The notes below the pieces were generated by a model. The model was not told the DNA's origin. It did not search any database and saw nothing but the letters and a program-made list of their open reading frames with translations. Shown here piece after piece: positions 1 to 9,136 of a stretch of 64,000 nt of DNA. The stretch lies in contig JAUZOO010000011.1 of NCBI GenBank assembly GCA_030706405.1, positions 124,001-188,000 of the forward strand, in the 5' to 3' direction. Both the position numbers and the translations under genes were made by a program. The DNA comes from Bacteroidota bacterium. GTDB taxonomy: Bacteria > Bacteroidota > Bacteroidia > Bacteroidales > JAAUTT01. Every line of letters begins with the position of its first letter. Positions within the stretch are counted from its first letter, which is position 1.

Positions 1-216
1 TCCACACCGTTGATAAACCCCGATTTTATCGCCATAGCTAAAGCTTATTGCATTGCTGGCGAAAAAGTTACGGACCGTTCGAACCTCGAAGCTGCCATAG
101 ACACCATGTTGAATCACAAAGGCCCTTACCTGCTCGAAGTAAAAGTAGAAAAGGAAGACAATGTATTCCCAATGGTTCCGGCAGGTTGCTCGGTATCTGA
201 AATCAGACTTGAATAA
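1..216 (+). CDS. ilvB: acetolactate synthase large subunit, C-terminal end (partial)
   Basis: The frame is open from base 1 to the stop at 214-216, so this is the last 71 codons of a gene that begins upstream of the window. The tail carries the ending typical of thiamine-diphosphate acetolactate synthase large subunits, with GPYLLEVKV followed by NVFPMVPAG near the C-terminus. The enzyme condenses pyruvate (or pyruvate and 2-oxobutyrate) in the first common step of valine, leucine and isoleucine synthesis. The regulatory subunit gene follows 39 bp later and ilvC follows that, which fixes the assignment despite the truncation. Confidence 0.9.
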   Translation, partial: STPLINPDFIAIAKAYCIAGEKVTDRSNLEAAIDTMLNHKGPYLLEVKVEKEDNVFPMVPAGCSVSEIRLE

Positions 217-255
217 AATTTATGTTTTTAAACATTTATCGTTAATTTTGACGTC

Positions 256-786
256 ATGGAACAAGAATATTTCATAACCGCATTTTCGGAAAACAGCATA
301 GGGCTTCTAAACCGCATCACCATTATATTTACGAGGCGGCAGGTCAACATCGAAAGTCTCAATGTTTCTCAGTCGTCTATTCATGGGATTCATAAATTTA
401 CCATCGTGGTAAACACAACCCGCGAAAAAGTCGAAAAAGTTACCAAACAGATAGAGAAACTGGTAGAAGTTCTTAAAGCCTTCTATCACACCAGCGAAGA
501 GGTTATTCAGCAGGAAATTGCTGTTTACAAAGTAAAAACCGAAGCCCTGATGAACAGCAAAGAAATAGAAAACCTGGTACGCAATTCCGGCGCCCGCATT
601 CTTGAGATTACCCCAGACTATACCGTGATTGAAAAAACCGGCTATAAATCGGAAACTCAGGAGTTATTCGACAAACTCGATCAATACGGAGTGACTCAGT
701 TTACCCGTTCGGGAACCGTAGCTGTAACTAAAAATCCGAAAGAATTACTTACCGAATACCTCAAAGAGGTAGGGTGGAAAGCGTAA
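256..786 (+). CDS. ilvN: acetolactate synthase small (regulatory) subunit
   Basis: A 176-residue protein with an N-terminal ACT domain (about residues 3-80, including the NSIGLLNRITIIF segment) and a C-terminal ALS small-subunit domain (about 95-170). The family binds branched-chain amino acids, usually valine, and stimulates and feedback-controls the large subunit. The length fits the IlvH/IlvN family. It lies between the ilvB 3' end and ilvC in one orientation, so a single ilv transcript is likely. The start ATG at 256 has no Shine-Dalgarno sequence, as is usual in Bacteroidota. Confidence 0.93.
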   Translation: MEQEYFITAFSENSIGLLNRITIIFTRRQVNIESLNVSQSSIHGIHKFTIVVNTTREKVEKVTKQIEKLVEVLKAFYHTSEEVIQQEIAVYKVKTEALMNSKEIENLVRNSGARILEITPDYTVIEKTGYKSETQELFDKLDQYGVTQFTRSGTVAVTKNPKELLTEYLKEVGWKA

Positions 787-866
787 TTTATTCATAAAAT
801 AGTATTTTGAATCTTTGAATTTTATAACTTGCGAAACTTTTTTAAATAATTAAACAATACATAATT

Positions 867-1916
867 ATGGCAAAATTGATTTTTGGAGGAGTTGAAGAAA
901 ACGTAATGACACGTGAAGAATTTCCACTCGCCAAAGCACAGGAAGTGTTAAAGAATGAAACAGTTGCAGTTATCGGTTACGGTGTTCAGGGACCTGGACA
1001 GGCTATGAACCTCCGTGACAACGGTATCAACGTTATCGTAGGACAACGTAAACCTTCGAAATCTTGGGACAAAGCAGTTGCTGACGGTTTTGTACCCGGC
1101 AAAACCCTTTTCGAAATTGAAGAAGCTCTCGAAAAAGCAACTATCATTTGCTATCTTCTTTCTGATGCTGCTCAAATCGCCGCCTGGCCAACCGTAAAAA
1201 AACACCTTACCACTGGTAAAGCTTTATATTTCTCCCATGGTTTTGGTATCACCTATAAAGAACGTACCGGAATTGTTCCTCCTGCTGATGTTGACGTAAT
1301 TCTCGTTGCTCCTAAAGGTTCGGGAACTTCACTTCGTCGCTTGTTCGTAGAAGGCAAAGGCTTAAACTCAAGCTATGCTATCTTCCAGGATGCTACCGGA
1401 AAAGCTAAAGATCGTGTTTTAGCATTAGGTATCGCTGTTGGTTCGGGTTACCTTTTCGAAACTAATTTCAAACGCGAAGTATATAGCGACCTTACCGGTG
1501 AACGTGGCACTTTGATGGGTTGTATTCAGGGTATCTTTGCCGCTCAGTACGAAGTTCTCCGTGCAAACGGTCACACTCCTTCTGAAGCTTTCAACGAAAC
1601 TGTTGAAGAACTTACCCAGAGCCTTATGCCTTTGGTTGCCGAAAACGGTATGGACTGGATGTACGCCAACTGCTCAACTACCGCTCAACGTGGCGCTCTC
1701 GACTGGTTCCCACGTTTCCGCGATGCAGTTAAACCTGTTTTCGAAAAACTTTACAGCGAAGTAGCTTGCGGAAACGAAGCTCAACGTTCTATCGACACCA
1801 ACAGCCAGGTTGATTACCGCGAAAAGCTGGATGCTGAATTGAAAGAACTTCACGAATCAGAAATGTGGCAAGCTGGACAAACCGTTCGTTCGCTCCGTCC
1901 TGAACGTAATAAATAA
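867..1916 (+). CDS. ilvC: ketol-acid reductoisomerase
   Basis: A 349-residue protein that converts acetolactate or acetohydroxybutyrate to the dihydroxy acid by Mg-dependent alkyl migration and NAD(P)H reduction. The Rossmann motif GYGVQGPG is at residues 37-44, and the metal-binding acidic segment DLTGERGTLMG lies near residue 210. The following all-helical domain carries NCSTTAQRGALDW. Codon use is strongly biased, as expected for a well-expressed gene. It is the last gene of the visible ilv operon and is followed by a strong hairpin terminator. Confidence 0.96.
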   Translation: MAKLIFGGVEENVMTREEFPLAKAQEVLKNETVAVIGYGVQGPGQAMNLRDNGINVIVGQRKPSKSWDKAVADGFVPGKTLFEIEEALEKATIICYLLSDAAQIAAWPTVKKHLTTGKALYFSHGFGITYKERTGIVPPADVDVILVAPKGSGTSLRRLFVEGKGLNSSYAIFQDATGKAKDRVLALGIAVGSGYLFETNFKREVYSDLTGERGTLMGCIQGIFAAQYEVLRANGHTPSEAFNETVEELTQSLMPLVAENGMDWMYANCSTTAQRGALDWFPRFRDAVKPVFEKLYSEVACGNEAQRSIDTNSQVDYREKLDAELKELHESEMWQAGQTVRSLRPERNK

Positions 1917-1940
1917 GAAATAAAACAATTACGTATTTAA

Positions 1941-1975
1941 GCGATTAAGGGAAGTTTCCCTTAATCGCTTTTTTT
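1941..1975 (+). terminator. rho-independent terminator after ilvC
   Basis: A perfect inverted repeat (GCGATTAAGGGAA at 1941-1953, complement at 1956-1968) is followed at once by seven T residues. It starts 24 bp after the ilvC stop and overlaps the 3' end of the convergent small membrane protein gene. Confidence 0.85.
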
Positions 1976-2177
1976 ATTTCTTCTCACATTTGCATTTTCC
2001 CGAACATGTACTCGACCCCAAAAGAGCATACAATGGGCACCAATTGATAAGGGCTGTAATAATCAGAAGCAAGCCTATTAATCCCCACCAGTTATGAGCA
2101 ACAATACCTCCTATAACCAGCACCCCGCCCAAAACAAAGCGGATAACCTTGTCGGTTTTACCTACATTACATTTCAT
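1974..2177 (-). CDS. DUF2892 (YgaP-type) small membrane protein
   Basis: A 67-residue protein resembling the DUF2892 inner-membrane family. The amphipathic start MKCNVGKTDKVIRFVLGG is followed by two hydrophobic segments (about residues 13-29 and 31-45), then the motif INWCPLYALLG. The C-terminal tail is rich in Cys and Lys (CSGKCKCEKK). Family members are often linked to rhodanese domains or sulfur metabolism, but no such partner is adjacent here. It converges on ilvC across the terminator. The precise function is unknown. Confidence 0.8.
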   Translation of the reverse strand: MKCNVGKTDKVIRFVLGGVLVIGGIVAHNWWGLIGLLLIITALINWCPLYALLGSSTCSGKCKCEKK

Positions 2178-2392
2178 ACTCGTTTAATTTAGGTTGTTAA
2201 AACTACTATACAATTTAAGATATTTTCCGCTTAAACACACATTAATTGCTTATGATTAATAAGTTGCGGCTAATTTTATTTTGTTTAGCAAGCAAAATTC
2301 TTATTCATACATTCACCTTGAAATTTCAGTACAAGTTCTTTGACATTTCAAGAATTTACGTACTTTCGATTTCGCGAAATAACCAAAATTCT

Positions 2393-2704
2393 ATGAAGCA
2401 TTTTTTACATCTTATTGTATTCAGCATTTGCATTGCAAGTTGTTCCCCAAAAGAACCAGCCGATAGCTCTTTACACAAAAATCACTCGGTAGAGGTAACT
2501 TATCAAACCAAAAAGCTTAATGACTCGTTGGTGCTTTTAATCCGAAACGAACATGTCTACCTCGAAGAAAAACTTATAAAATCCTTTTCCCGAACCGACA
2601 CACTTCCGGCTCCAGGCGATACAACTCAATGGGTTGAAGACGAAGTAGGCGAACGTTGGGCTAAACTACCCAAAGAGTATGAGTTTTTTGTTACCGTAAA
2701 ATAA
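2393..2704 (+). CDS. small lipoprotein of unknown function
   Basis: The reading frame is open from 2246, but the ATG at 2393 gives a 103-residue protein with a clear lipoprotein signal: MKHF, a hydrophobic core, then the lipobox IASC. I chose that start for this reason. The rest of the protein is charged and matches nothing I recognise; it ends with GERWAKLPKEYEFFVTVK. It is separated by 4 bp from a second small lipoprotein gene and then by 10 bp from a glutathionylspermidine-synthase-like gene, so the three probably form an operon. Confidence 0.7.
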   Translation: MKHFLHLIVFSICIASCSPKEPADSSLHKNHSVEVTYQTKKLNDSLVLLIRNEHVYLEEKLIKSFSRTDTLPAPGDTTQWVEDEVGERWAKLPKEYEFFVTVK

Positions 2705-2708
2705 ACCC

Positions 2709-3011
2709 ATGAAAAAGTCTAAAGCAGTCAAACTGGTATTAGTTGCCAGTATTGCAATATCATGTTCCGACCATCATCCCGATAAATCCGACAATCGCCT
2801 GTACGTCCGCGGCGATAGCGCAAGTAATTACACCAGTCATCCTAGTTATTGGCATGGAGGCGGATATTTCTGGTTCCATCCATACGGTTATTACTCATGG
2901 AATGGCGGATACCGGCATAGTGGATACGAATCACCACACTTTTCGAGCAGGGCTTCGGCTCATGTGTCACGAGGTGGCTTCGGTTCATCGGGATTTAGGG
3001 TAGGAAGTTAA
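2709..3011 (+). CDS. Gly/Ser/His/Tyr-rich small lipoprotein
   Basis: A 100-residue protein with an N-terminal lipoprotein signal (MKKSKAVKLVLVASIAISC). After it comes a low-complexity body rich in Gly, Ser, Tyr, Trp and His (HGGGYFWFHPYGYYSWNGGY). I do not recognise a domain. The arrangement of a small Gly-rich envelope protein just ahead of a glutathionylspermidine-synthase-like ATP-grasp gene resembles the ygiB-ygiC gene pair of enterobacteria, which suggests, but does not show, a shared envelope role. Confidence 0.7.
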   Translation: MKKSKAVKLVLVASIAISCSDHHPDKSDNRLYVRGDSASNYTSHPSYWHGGGYFWFHPYGYYSWNGGYRHSGYESPHFSSRASAHVSRGGFGSSGFRVGS

Positions 3012-3021
3012 TACGATATTT

Positions 3022-4164
3022 ATGAGAAGAATTAGCGCACCCGTTAGGGAAAACTGGAAAAAACGGGTGGAAGACATCGGCTTTGGGTTTCATACCATCA
3101 ATGGCACTTATTGGGACGAATCTGCTTATTATTCGTTTACGAACGAGCAAATTGAAGTACTTGAAAGCACCACTTCCGAACTTTTTGACCGTTGCCTCGA
3201 TGCCGTTCAATACGTAATAGACAATCAGCTATACCATCTTTTTAAAATTGCCCCCCGTTTTATCCCACTAATCGAGAAATCGTGGAACGAAGAGCACCCG
3301 TCCATCTACGCACGCTTCGATTTGGTTTACGACGGGGTACATCCGCCAAAGATGCTGGAATTTAATGCCGACACCCCGACTTCGTTGTATGAGGCTTCGG
3401 CAGTGCAATGGTATTGGCTCGAAGACGTTGAACCGGGAGCCGACCAATTCAATTCCATTCATGAAAAACTGACGGATTACTGGCGCCATCTCAAATCTTA
3501 CTTGAACGAAGGAAAACTATATTTTACCTGTTTAAACGATAATCAGGAGGATTTAACTACTGTTGAATATCTTCGTGATTGCGCCATTCAGGCAGGATTG
3601 GATACAGGATTTATCTATTTGGAAGATTTGGGCTGGAATAGTCTTTCGAATCAATTTGTTGACATCGAAGAACGTCCAATAACCAATATCTTTAAGCTAT
3701 ATCCTTGGGAATGGCTTATCCGTGATGAATTTGGCGGAAACATCCTGCTTGACAGGTCTAACACCTTATGGATTGAACCAGCATGGAAGATGGTACTCTC
3801 AAACAAAGCAATACTGCCCATTCTCTGGCAATTATTCCCCAATCATCCCAATTTACTGGCTTCGTATTTTGATAATTCCAACCTTAAATACGACTATGTT
3901 AAGAAGCCTATTCTTTCTCGTGAAGGTGAAAATGTCTCAATCGTTAAAAATGGGAGCCTGATAGCTTCCACCGAAGGAAATTACGGATCGGAAGGTTTTA
4001 TTTTTCAGGAATACTGCCCCTTGCCTCAATTTAAAGGAAATTATCCTGTCATCGGGTCGTGGGTAATTGGCTGCGAACCTGCCGGTATCGGGATTCGTGA
4101 AACGAACACATTAATAACCGACAATTTAAGCCGGTTTATCCCTCATGTAATTTCAAAATATTAA
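3022..4164 (+). CDS. glutathionylspermidine synthase-like ATP-grasp protein (YgiC/YjfC type)
   Basis: A 380-residue protein that matches the synthetase half of glutathionylspermidine synthase over its full length. Typical features are the early W-x-E-x-A-Y-Y region (WDESAYYSF), the LEFNADTPTSLYEA segment near residue 112, and the late GSEGFIFQEYCPLP and PVIGSWVIG segments. It lacks the amidase half of the bifunctional E. coli Gsp, as do YgiC and YjfC. The family forms amide bonds by acyl-phosphate chemistry; the true substrate of this group is not settled. It follows two small lipoproteins. Confidence 0.85.
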   Translation: MRRISAPVRENWKKRVEDIGFGFHTINGTYWDESAYYSFTNEQIEVLESTTSELFDRCLDAVQYVIDNQLYHLFKIAPRFIPLIEKSWNEEHPSIYARFDLVYDGVHPPKMLEFNADTPTSLYEASAVQWYWLEDVEPGADQFNSIHEKLTDYWRHLKSYLNEGKLYFTCLNDNQEDLTTVEYLRDCAIQAGLDTGFIYLEDLGWNSLSNQFVDIEERPITNIFKLYPWEWLIRDEFGGNILLDRSNTLWIEPAWKMVLSNKAILPILWQLFPNHPNLLASYFDNSNLKYDYVKKPILSREGENVSIVKNGSLIASTEGNYGSEGFIFQEYCPLPQFKGNYPVIGSWVIGCEPAGIGIRETNTLITDNLSRFIPHVISKY

Positions 4165-4170
4165 AGGTAT

Positions 4171-4206
4171 AAAAAATGCCGTTAACCAAAGCTAACGGCA
4201 TTTTTT
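4171..4206 (+). terminator. bidirectional hairpin terminator
   Basis: The stem TGCCGTTA / TAACGGCA is flanked by six A residues on the left and six T residues on the right. It can end transcription of the ATP-grasp gene on the plus strand and of the aminotransferase gene on the minus strand. Confidence 0.8.
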
Positions 4207-4253
4207 GTGTGGAAAACGTTAATTACAAAACATATCGTAAAATCACCATTTAA

Positions 4254-5453
4254 TCAATTTGTTCTTCCCGGATAAACTTTTAATGCTTCCGAAAGACACG
4301 TCATGGCATTTTTGAGATCGTCGATATTAAGCACATAAGCCAAACGAACTTCACTCTTACCTAGTCCGGGAGTAGAGTAAAATCCGGAAGCAGGAGCAAG
4401 CATAACAGTTTGGTTATTATAGCTAAATTCGCTTAATAGCCAGATGGCAAATTTTTCGGCATCATCAACCGGCAAGTGGGCAATAGCATAAAATGCACCT
4501 TTAGGATTAGGACAAACTACGCCTGGAATCTGGTTGATTGTTTCAATCAGAAAATTACGTCTGCGTGTATATTCGGCCTGAATATTGGCGTAATATTCGG
4601 CTGGCGAATCCAGAGCAGCTTCGGCGGCTAATTGGCCGATTACCGGGGGACAAAGACGTTGCTGTCCGAATTTCAAAGCTGTGGAAATAACATCTTTGTT
4701 ACGCGAAACCAATGCGCCGACACGGATTCCGCAGGCACTGAACCGCTTCGACATAGAATCGACCATCACCACGTGTTCTTCGATGCCTTCGAGGTTCATG
4801 GCCGAAAAATGTTGTTGTCCGTCGTAGCAAAATTCACGATACACCTCATCGGAAAACAAAAACAGGTTATGTTTTTTAACGATGTCGCGCAAGCGTTCCA
4901 ATTCTTGTTTTGAATACAAATATCCCGTTGGGTTATTGGGATTGCAAATGATAATCGCCTTGGTTTTAGGCGTGATAAGTTTTTCAAACTCTTCAATGGA
5001 AGGCAATGCAAACCCGTTTTCAATGCTCGAGGTAACGGGAACGATGTTCATTCCGGCAGTGAGCGAAAAACCATAATAATTGGCATAAAAAGGTTCTGGA
5101 ACGATGGCTTCTTCATCGGTGTTCAAGCAGCTCATCAGCCCGAAAAGCAAAGCCTCGGAACCTCCCGAAGTAATCAGGATATTGGTATAATCAACGTCAA
5201 TACCAACATTTTTATAGTATCCAACCAGTTTCCGACGCAATGATTCATCGCCCGCCGAGTGACCGTATTCGATGGTGGTCATTCCTAAATTCTTTATCGC
5301 CGCTATTGCAACCGGAGGAGTAGGAAGATCGGGGTTACCGATGTTCAGGTGATAAACTTTGACACCTCTGCTTTTAGCGTCTTCGGCATAAGGAACCAGC
5401 TTGCGAATAGGCGAAGCCGGCATTTGGCGACCTTTCTCGGAAATCTGTGGCAT
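4254..5453 (-). CDS. class I pyridoxal-phosphate aminotransferase
   Basis: A 399-residue fold-type I aminotransferase. The visible landmarks are NIGNPDLPTPP near residue 37, the cofactor-contacting NPNNPTG at 171-177, SDEVYRE at 201-207, the Schiff-base lysine in DSMSKRFS (Lys236), and VRLAY near residue 381, which holds the carboxylate-binding arginine. It resembles aspartate/aromatic aminotransferases of the AAT-I group, but the amino donor cannot be read from sequence. It stands alone. Its upstream region carries a 146-bp inverted-repeat element ending about 25 bp before the start codon. Confidence 0.88.
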   Translation of the reverse strand: MPQISEKGRQMPASPIRKLVPYAEDAKSRGVKVYHLNIGNPDLPTPPVAIAAIKNLGMTTIEYGHSAGDESLRRKLVGYYKNVGIDVDYTNILITSGGSEALLFGLMSCLNTDEEAIVPEPFYANYYGFSLTAGMNIVPVTSSIENGFALPSIEEFEKLITPKTKAIIICNPNNPTGYLYSKQELERLRDIVKKHNLFLFSDEVYREFCYDGQQHFSAMNLEGIEEHVVMVDSMSKRFSACGIRVGALVSRNKDVISTALKFGQQRLCPPVIGQLAAEAALDSPAEYYANIQAEYTRRRNFLIETINQIPGVVCPNPKGAFYAIAHLPVDDAEKFAIWLLSEFSYNNQTVMLAPASGFYSTPGLGKSEVRLAYVLNIDDLKNAMTCLSEALKVYPGRTN

Positions 5454-5477
5454 TCTGTTCGTTATAAAAAATTAAAA

Positions 5478-5623
5478 ATCCATCAAAAAATAAAGTTTGT
5501 ATAAACCTGAGGCATAATTGATAATAAATTAGGACAATAAAAACCTAAAACCGTCACGCAAGATGCGCTGCGGAGAATATCAAGGATGCCGCGAGGAATA
5601 ATACAAACTTCATTTTGATGGAT
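5478..5623. repeat. 146-bp element with near-perfect terminal inverted repeats
   Basis: The left arm is at 5478-5502 (ATCCATCAAAA ... AAGTTTGTAT) and the right arm at 5601-5623 is its complement, except for a few bases in the middle (AAAAT against TG). About 98 bp lie between. The interior contains the small palindrome CGCAAGATGCG (5558-5568) and two similar GC-rich motifs. No gene fits inside and I see no clear target-site duplication. It sits between the aminotransferase start and the DUF1573 stop, so it would lie in the aminotransferase 5' leader. It could be a MITE-like element or a structured leader RNA. Confidence 0.6.
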
Positions 5624-5667
5624 CAGTATATAAAGTTAACTATTAAAAAATCAAAACAAACCCTTTG

Positions 5668-6090
5668 TTATTTAGTAGTTTCAGCGGGTTTAGGCTCAAC
5701 TACGGTAATATTGAACGTCAATGTAACCAATTGGGTTTTCGCGTTCGAATGAACATAAACTTGTTTGGTGTATGTTCCAACCAACTGGGTGTTAAAGGTT
5801 GCTTTTACAAAACCTTTCTTACCCGGCAGTACCGGTTCTTTGGACCATTCAGGAGTTGTGCATCCGCATTGTTTATCAACATTGCTAATGATTAGCGGAG
5901 TTTTTCCCTTATTGGTAAAGGTGAATTCGCAGGTACCATTTCCGCCTTTAGTTACAGTGGGGAAATTATATACCGTTTTGTCGAAAACAATCTCTGGAGC
6001 ATTCTTAAGCGCTGTAGAATCAGCTTTTTGAGCAAATGCTCCCAATGCGGTAAACAAGCCCAAACCCAACAATAAAATGATTTTTCTCAT
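5668..6090 (-). CDS. DUF1573 domain protein, exported
   Basis: A 140-residue protein starting at the ATG whose complement is at 6088-6090. This start gives a good signal peptide (MRKIILLLGLGLFTALGAFAQ); the longer frame would hide it. The mature part is a single DUF1573 immunoglobulin-like domain with the typical TFTNKGKTPLIISNVDKQCGCTTPEW segment split around the two Cys, then PGKKGFVKATFNT. Proteins of this family are abundant in Bacteroidota envelopes and their role is unclear. It stands alone on the minus strand upstream of valS. Confidence 0.88.
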   Translation of the reverse strand: MRKIILLLGLGLFTALGAFAQKADSTALKNAPEIVFDKTVYNFPTVTKGGNGTCEFTFTNKGKTPLIISNVDKQCGCTTPEWSKEPVLPGKKGFVKATFNTQLVGTYTKQVYVHSNAKTQLVTLTFNITVVEPKPAETTK

Positions 6091-6286
6091 GACTGATTTG
6101 AATTTTAAGAGGTACAAAATTAATTTTTTATTGATACAATTCTCTATTTAAACGACCTTAATCATTCAAAATTTATGCCGCAATGTTATTGAAAAAGGTT
6201 GGCTTGTTGTGCGAAGCGATAAAAGTTTGGTCAGAAATTTATACTTTTACGCCTCGATTTTTTAATAACCAAATTGTTTACTAGTA

Positions 6287-8917
6287 ATGGAAATACCTTC
6301 CAAATACGATCCGAAGCTTACCGAAGATAAATGGTATCAGTACTGGCTTGAAAAGAAATTTTTCCGCTCTACGCCCGATCAGCGTAAACCATACACCGTT
6401 GTAATTCCTCCACCCAATGTTACCGGGGTTTTACACATGGGGCATATGTTGAATAATACCATTCAGGACGTACTGGTGCGTCGCGCCCGCATGCAGGGTA
6501 AAAATGCTTGTTGGGTGCCGGGTACCGACCATGCTTCCATCGCGACCGAAGCCCGTGTGGTGGCTAAGCTCGCTTCCGAAGGTATTAAAAAGACCGACCT
6601 CTCGCGTGACGAATTCCTGAAACATGCCTGGGAATGGACCCATAAACATGGTGGTATCATCCTCGAACAATTGAAGAAGCTCGGAGCTTCGTGCGATTGG
6701 GACCGTACCTGCTTTACTATGGATGATGAGCGGTCGGAAAGTGTGATCAACGTTTTTGTAGATCTTCACAAAAAAGGTCTCATTTACCGCGGCGTTCGTA
6801 TGGTAAACTGGGATCCGCAGGCACAAACTGCCGTTTCTGACGAAGAGGTTAATTATAAAGAAGTAAAAAGTAAACTTTATCATATCCGTTACAACATTGT
6901 TGGAAGTGATAAATATGTAGTGGTTGCAACAACCCGTCCGGAAACGATTTTGGGCGATACCGCTATTTGTGTTCACCCCGAAGATGAACGTTATCAATAT
7001 TTAAAAGGTGCCAAAGTTTATGTACCGCTTATCAAGCGCGAAGTACCGGTTATTCGCGACGAATATGTTGACCGTGAGTTTGGTACCGGTGTACTTAAAA
7101 TCACCCCGGCTCACGACTTGAATGACTATGAACTTGGCCAGAAATACAACCTCGAAACCATTGATATTTTCAACGATAACGGCACACTGAACGAAAAAGC
7201 CCAGCTTTTTGTCGGCAAAGACCGGTTTGTAGTTCGTGAAGAAATTGTTGAAGCGATGAAAGCTTCCGGTAATATCGAAAAAATTGAGGATTACATCAAT
7301 AAAGTTGGTTTTTCGGAACGTACCGACGCTGTTATTGAACCTAAACTTTCGATGCAGTGGTTTTTGAAGATGAAAACGCTTTCGGAGCCGGCGCTCGAAA
7401 ACGTGATGAACGATAACATTCAGCTTTATCCGGCCAAGTTTAAAAACACGTACCGCCACTGGATGGAGAACGTGAAAGACTGGTGTATTTCGCGTCAGCT
7501 GTGGTGGGGACACCGTATTCCGGCATATTATATTAACAATTCGAACGATTTTGTTGTTGCCAACAGCGACGCCGAAGCCGTTGAACTGGCCCGTCAGAAA
7601 ACAGGGAATGCCAGCTTAACCATCGAAAACCTAAAACAGGACGAAGACGTTCTCGATACCTGGTTCTCCTCGTGGTTGTGGCCAATTTCGGTATTCGACG
7701 GTATTCGTAATCCTGATAATGAGGATATTAAATATTATTATCCAACCGATGATTTGGTTACTGCTCCTGAAATTCTGTTCTTTTGGGTAGCCCGTATGAT
7801 TATTGCCGGTTACGAATATCAGAAAGAGCCGCCTTTCAAGAATGTATACCTCACCGGTATTGTTCGCGATAAGCTGGGCCGTAAGATGTCGAAGTCGCTT
7901 GGCAACTCGCCCGACCCTCTCCTATTGATCGAGAAATACGGTGCCGATGGGGTTCGCGTGGGTATGCTCCTTTGCTCGCCAGCCGGAAACGACCTTCCAT
8001 TTGACGAAGGACTTACCGAACAGGGCCGTAATTTCGGCAACAAAATCTGGAATGCTTTCCGCCTTGTAAAATCGTGGCAGGTTGATGAAAGCATCGAACA
8101 GCCCGAAGCTGCTAAAAGTGCCATCGAATGGTTCGACAGCCTTCTGAACAAGACCATGGCCGAAGTTGACGACCAGTTTGATAAATATCGTCTTTCCGAA
8201 GCTTTGATGCAGATTTACAAACTTTTCTGGGACGAATTTTCGTCGTGGTATCTCGAAATGGTAAAACCGGCTTATCAACAGCCCATTGATGCTAGAACTT
8301 ATGTCGCAACGGTTAGGTTCTTCGAAAAGCTGTTAAAAGTATTGCATCCATTTATGCCATTCATTACCGAGGAGATTTGGCATTACCTTGGCGAACGTCA
8401 AAATGACGAAAGCATTATGGTTTCGGCCTTGCCTGCCAAAGGTAGCTTCGACGAAAAGCTTATCGCGCAGTTCGATCTGGTAAAAGAAATCGTTGCTGCC
8501 GTACGTAATATTCGTCAGGAAAAAAATCTTCCCATAAAAGAAGCGCTTGAATTGCAATTGTTGGCAGACAATGACGGAACTTTGGCATTTTCATCGGTAA
8601 TTAAAAAACTCAGCAACTTATCAGACGTTGCACTTGTAGCTTCTAAACCCGAAGGCGCTGTTTCATTTCTTGTAAAATCAACCGAATATTATGTGCCGCT
8701 CACCGGTAAAATTGATGTTGAGGAAGAAATTCAAAAGATTGAAAAAGAGCTTAAATATACTCAGGGTTTCTTGGAATCAGTATTGAAAAAACTCAGCAAT
8801 GAGCGTTTTGTTTCAGGAGCTCCGCAACAAGTGTTGCAGAATGAGCAAAACAAGAAGGCTGATGCTGAGGCCAAGATTAAAGCCATGCAGGAACGCTTGG
8901 CCGGATTGAAAGGATAG
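6287..8917 (+). CDS. valS: valine--tRNA ligase
   Basis: An 876-residue class Ia aminoacyl-tRNA synthetase. It has the HIGH signature as HMGH (residues 50-53), preceded by PPPNVTG, and KMSKS at about residues 532-536. The editing domain lies between them and includes [12 protein letters not shown]. The C-terminal arm (about residues 810-876) has the heptad pattern of the ValRS coiled coil that contacts tRNA. The length is normal for bacterial ValRS. It is transcribed alone and is followed by a strong terminator. Confidence 0.97.
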   Translation: MEIPSKYDPKLTEDKWYQYWLEKKFFRSTPDQRKPYTVVIPPPNVTGVLHMGHMLNNTIQDVLVRRARMQGKNACWVPGTDHASIATEARVVAKLASEGIKKTDLSRDEFLKHAWEWTHKHGGIILEQLKKLGASCDWDRTCFTMDDERSESVINVFVDLHKKGLIYRGVRMVNWDPQAQTAVSDEEVNYKEVKSKLYHIRYNIVGSDKYVVVATTRPETILGDTAICVHPEDERYQYLKGAKVYVPLIKREVPVIRDEYVDREFGTGVLKITPAHDLNDYELGQKYNLETIDIFNDNGTLNEKAQLFVGKDRFVVREEIVEAMKASGNIEKIEDYINKVGFSERTDAVIEPKLSMQWFLKMKTLSEPALENVMNDNIQLYPAKFKNTYRHWMENVKDWCISRQLWWGHRIPAYYINNSNDFVVANSDAEAVELARQKTGNASLTIENLKQDEDVLDTWFSSWLWPISVFDGIRNPDNEDIKYYYPTDDLVTAPEILFFWVARMIIAGYEYQKEPPFKNVYLTGIVRDKLGRKMSKSLGNSPDPLLLIEKYGADGVRVGMLLCSPAGNDLPFDEGLTEQGRNFGNKIWNAFRLVKSWQVDESIEQPEAAKSAIEWFDSLLNKTMAEVDDQFDKYRLSEALMQIYKLFWDEFSSWYLEMVKPAYQQPIDARTYVATVRFFEKLLKVLHPFMPFITEEIWHYLGERQNDESIMVSALPAKGSFDEKLIAQFDLVKEIVAAVRNIRQEKNLPIKEALELQLLADNDGTLAFSSVIKKLSNLSDVALVASKPEGAVSFLVKSTEYYVPLTGKIDVEEEIQKIEKELKYTQGFLESVLKKLSNERFVSGAPQQVLQNEQNKKADAEAKIKAMQERLAGLKG

Positions 8918-8934
8918 AATTTATTTCTTTCCCC

Positions 8935-8973
8935 AAAAGCCCAATCTTAGTTAACTAAGATTGGGCTTTTTTC
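8935..8973 (+). terminator. rho-independent terminator after valS
   Basis: Perfect 12-bp stem (GCCCAATCTTAG at 8939-8950, complement at 8955-8966) with a TTAA loop, flanked by A residues on the left and followed by a T run. It begins 18 bp after the valS stop. Confidence 0.9.
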
Positions 8974-9006
8974 TTTTGATATTAATGATACTTGGGTCGA
9001 TTTACC

Positions 9007-9044
9007 AATAGAATATTAATACTTTCAGGTATTAATATTCTATT
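9007..9044. promoter_or_regulatory. perfect 16-bp inverted repeat upstream of the LuxR-type regulator
   Basis: AATAGAATATTAATAC (9007-9022) and its exact complement (9029-9044) are separated by 6 bases. The structure is almost all A/T and is not followed by a T run, so it is a poor terminator. It lies about 95 bp upstream of the regulator's start and may be an operator for the regulator itself or for another dimeric protein. Confidence 0.45.
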
Positions 9045-9136
9045 TTGTTGAGCAAAAGTTGTTTCTTTGTATTTGTAAACACATCCGTCGCTGGCTGATA
9101 TTTGATTTGCCTGTTGACGGATATTATTTTTTGACC

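Noticed and set aside
6431-6997. 188-codon minus-strand open frame opposite valS
   Set aside because: It is antisense to the catalytic domain of valS, with no recognisable motif.
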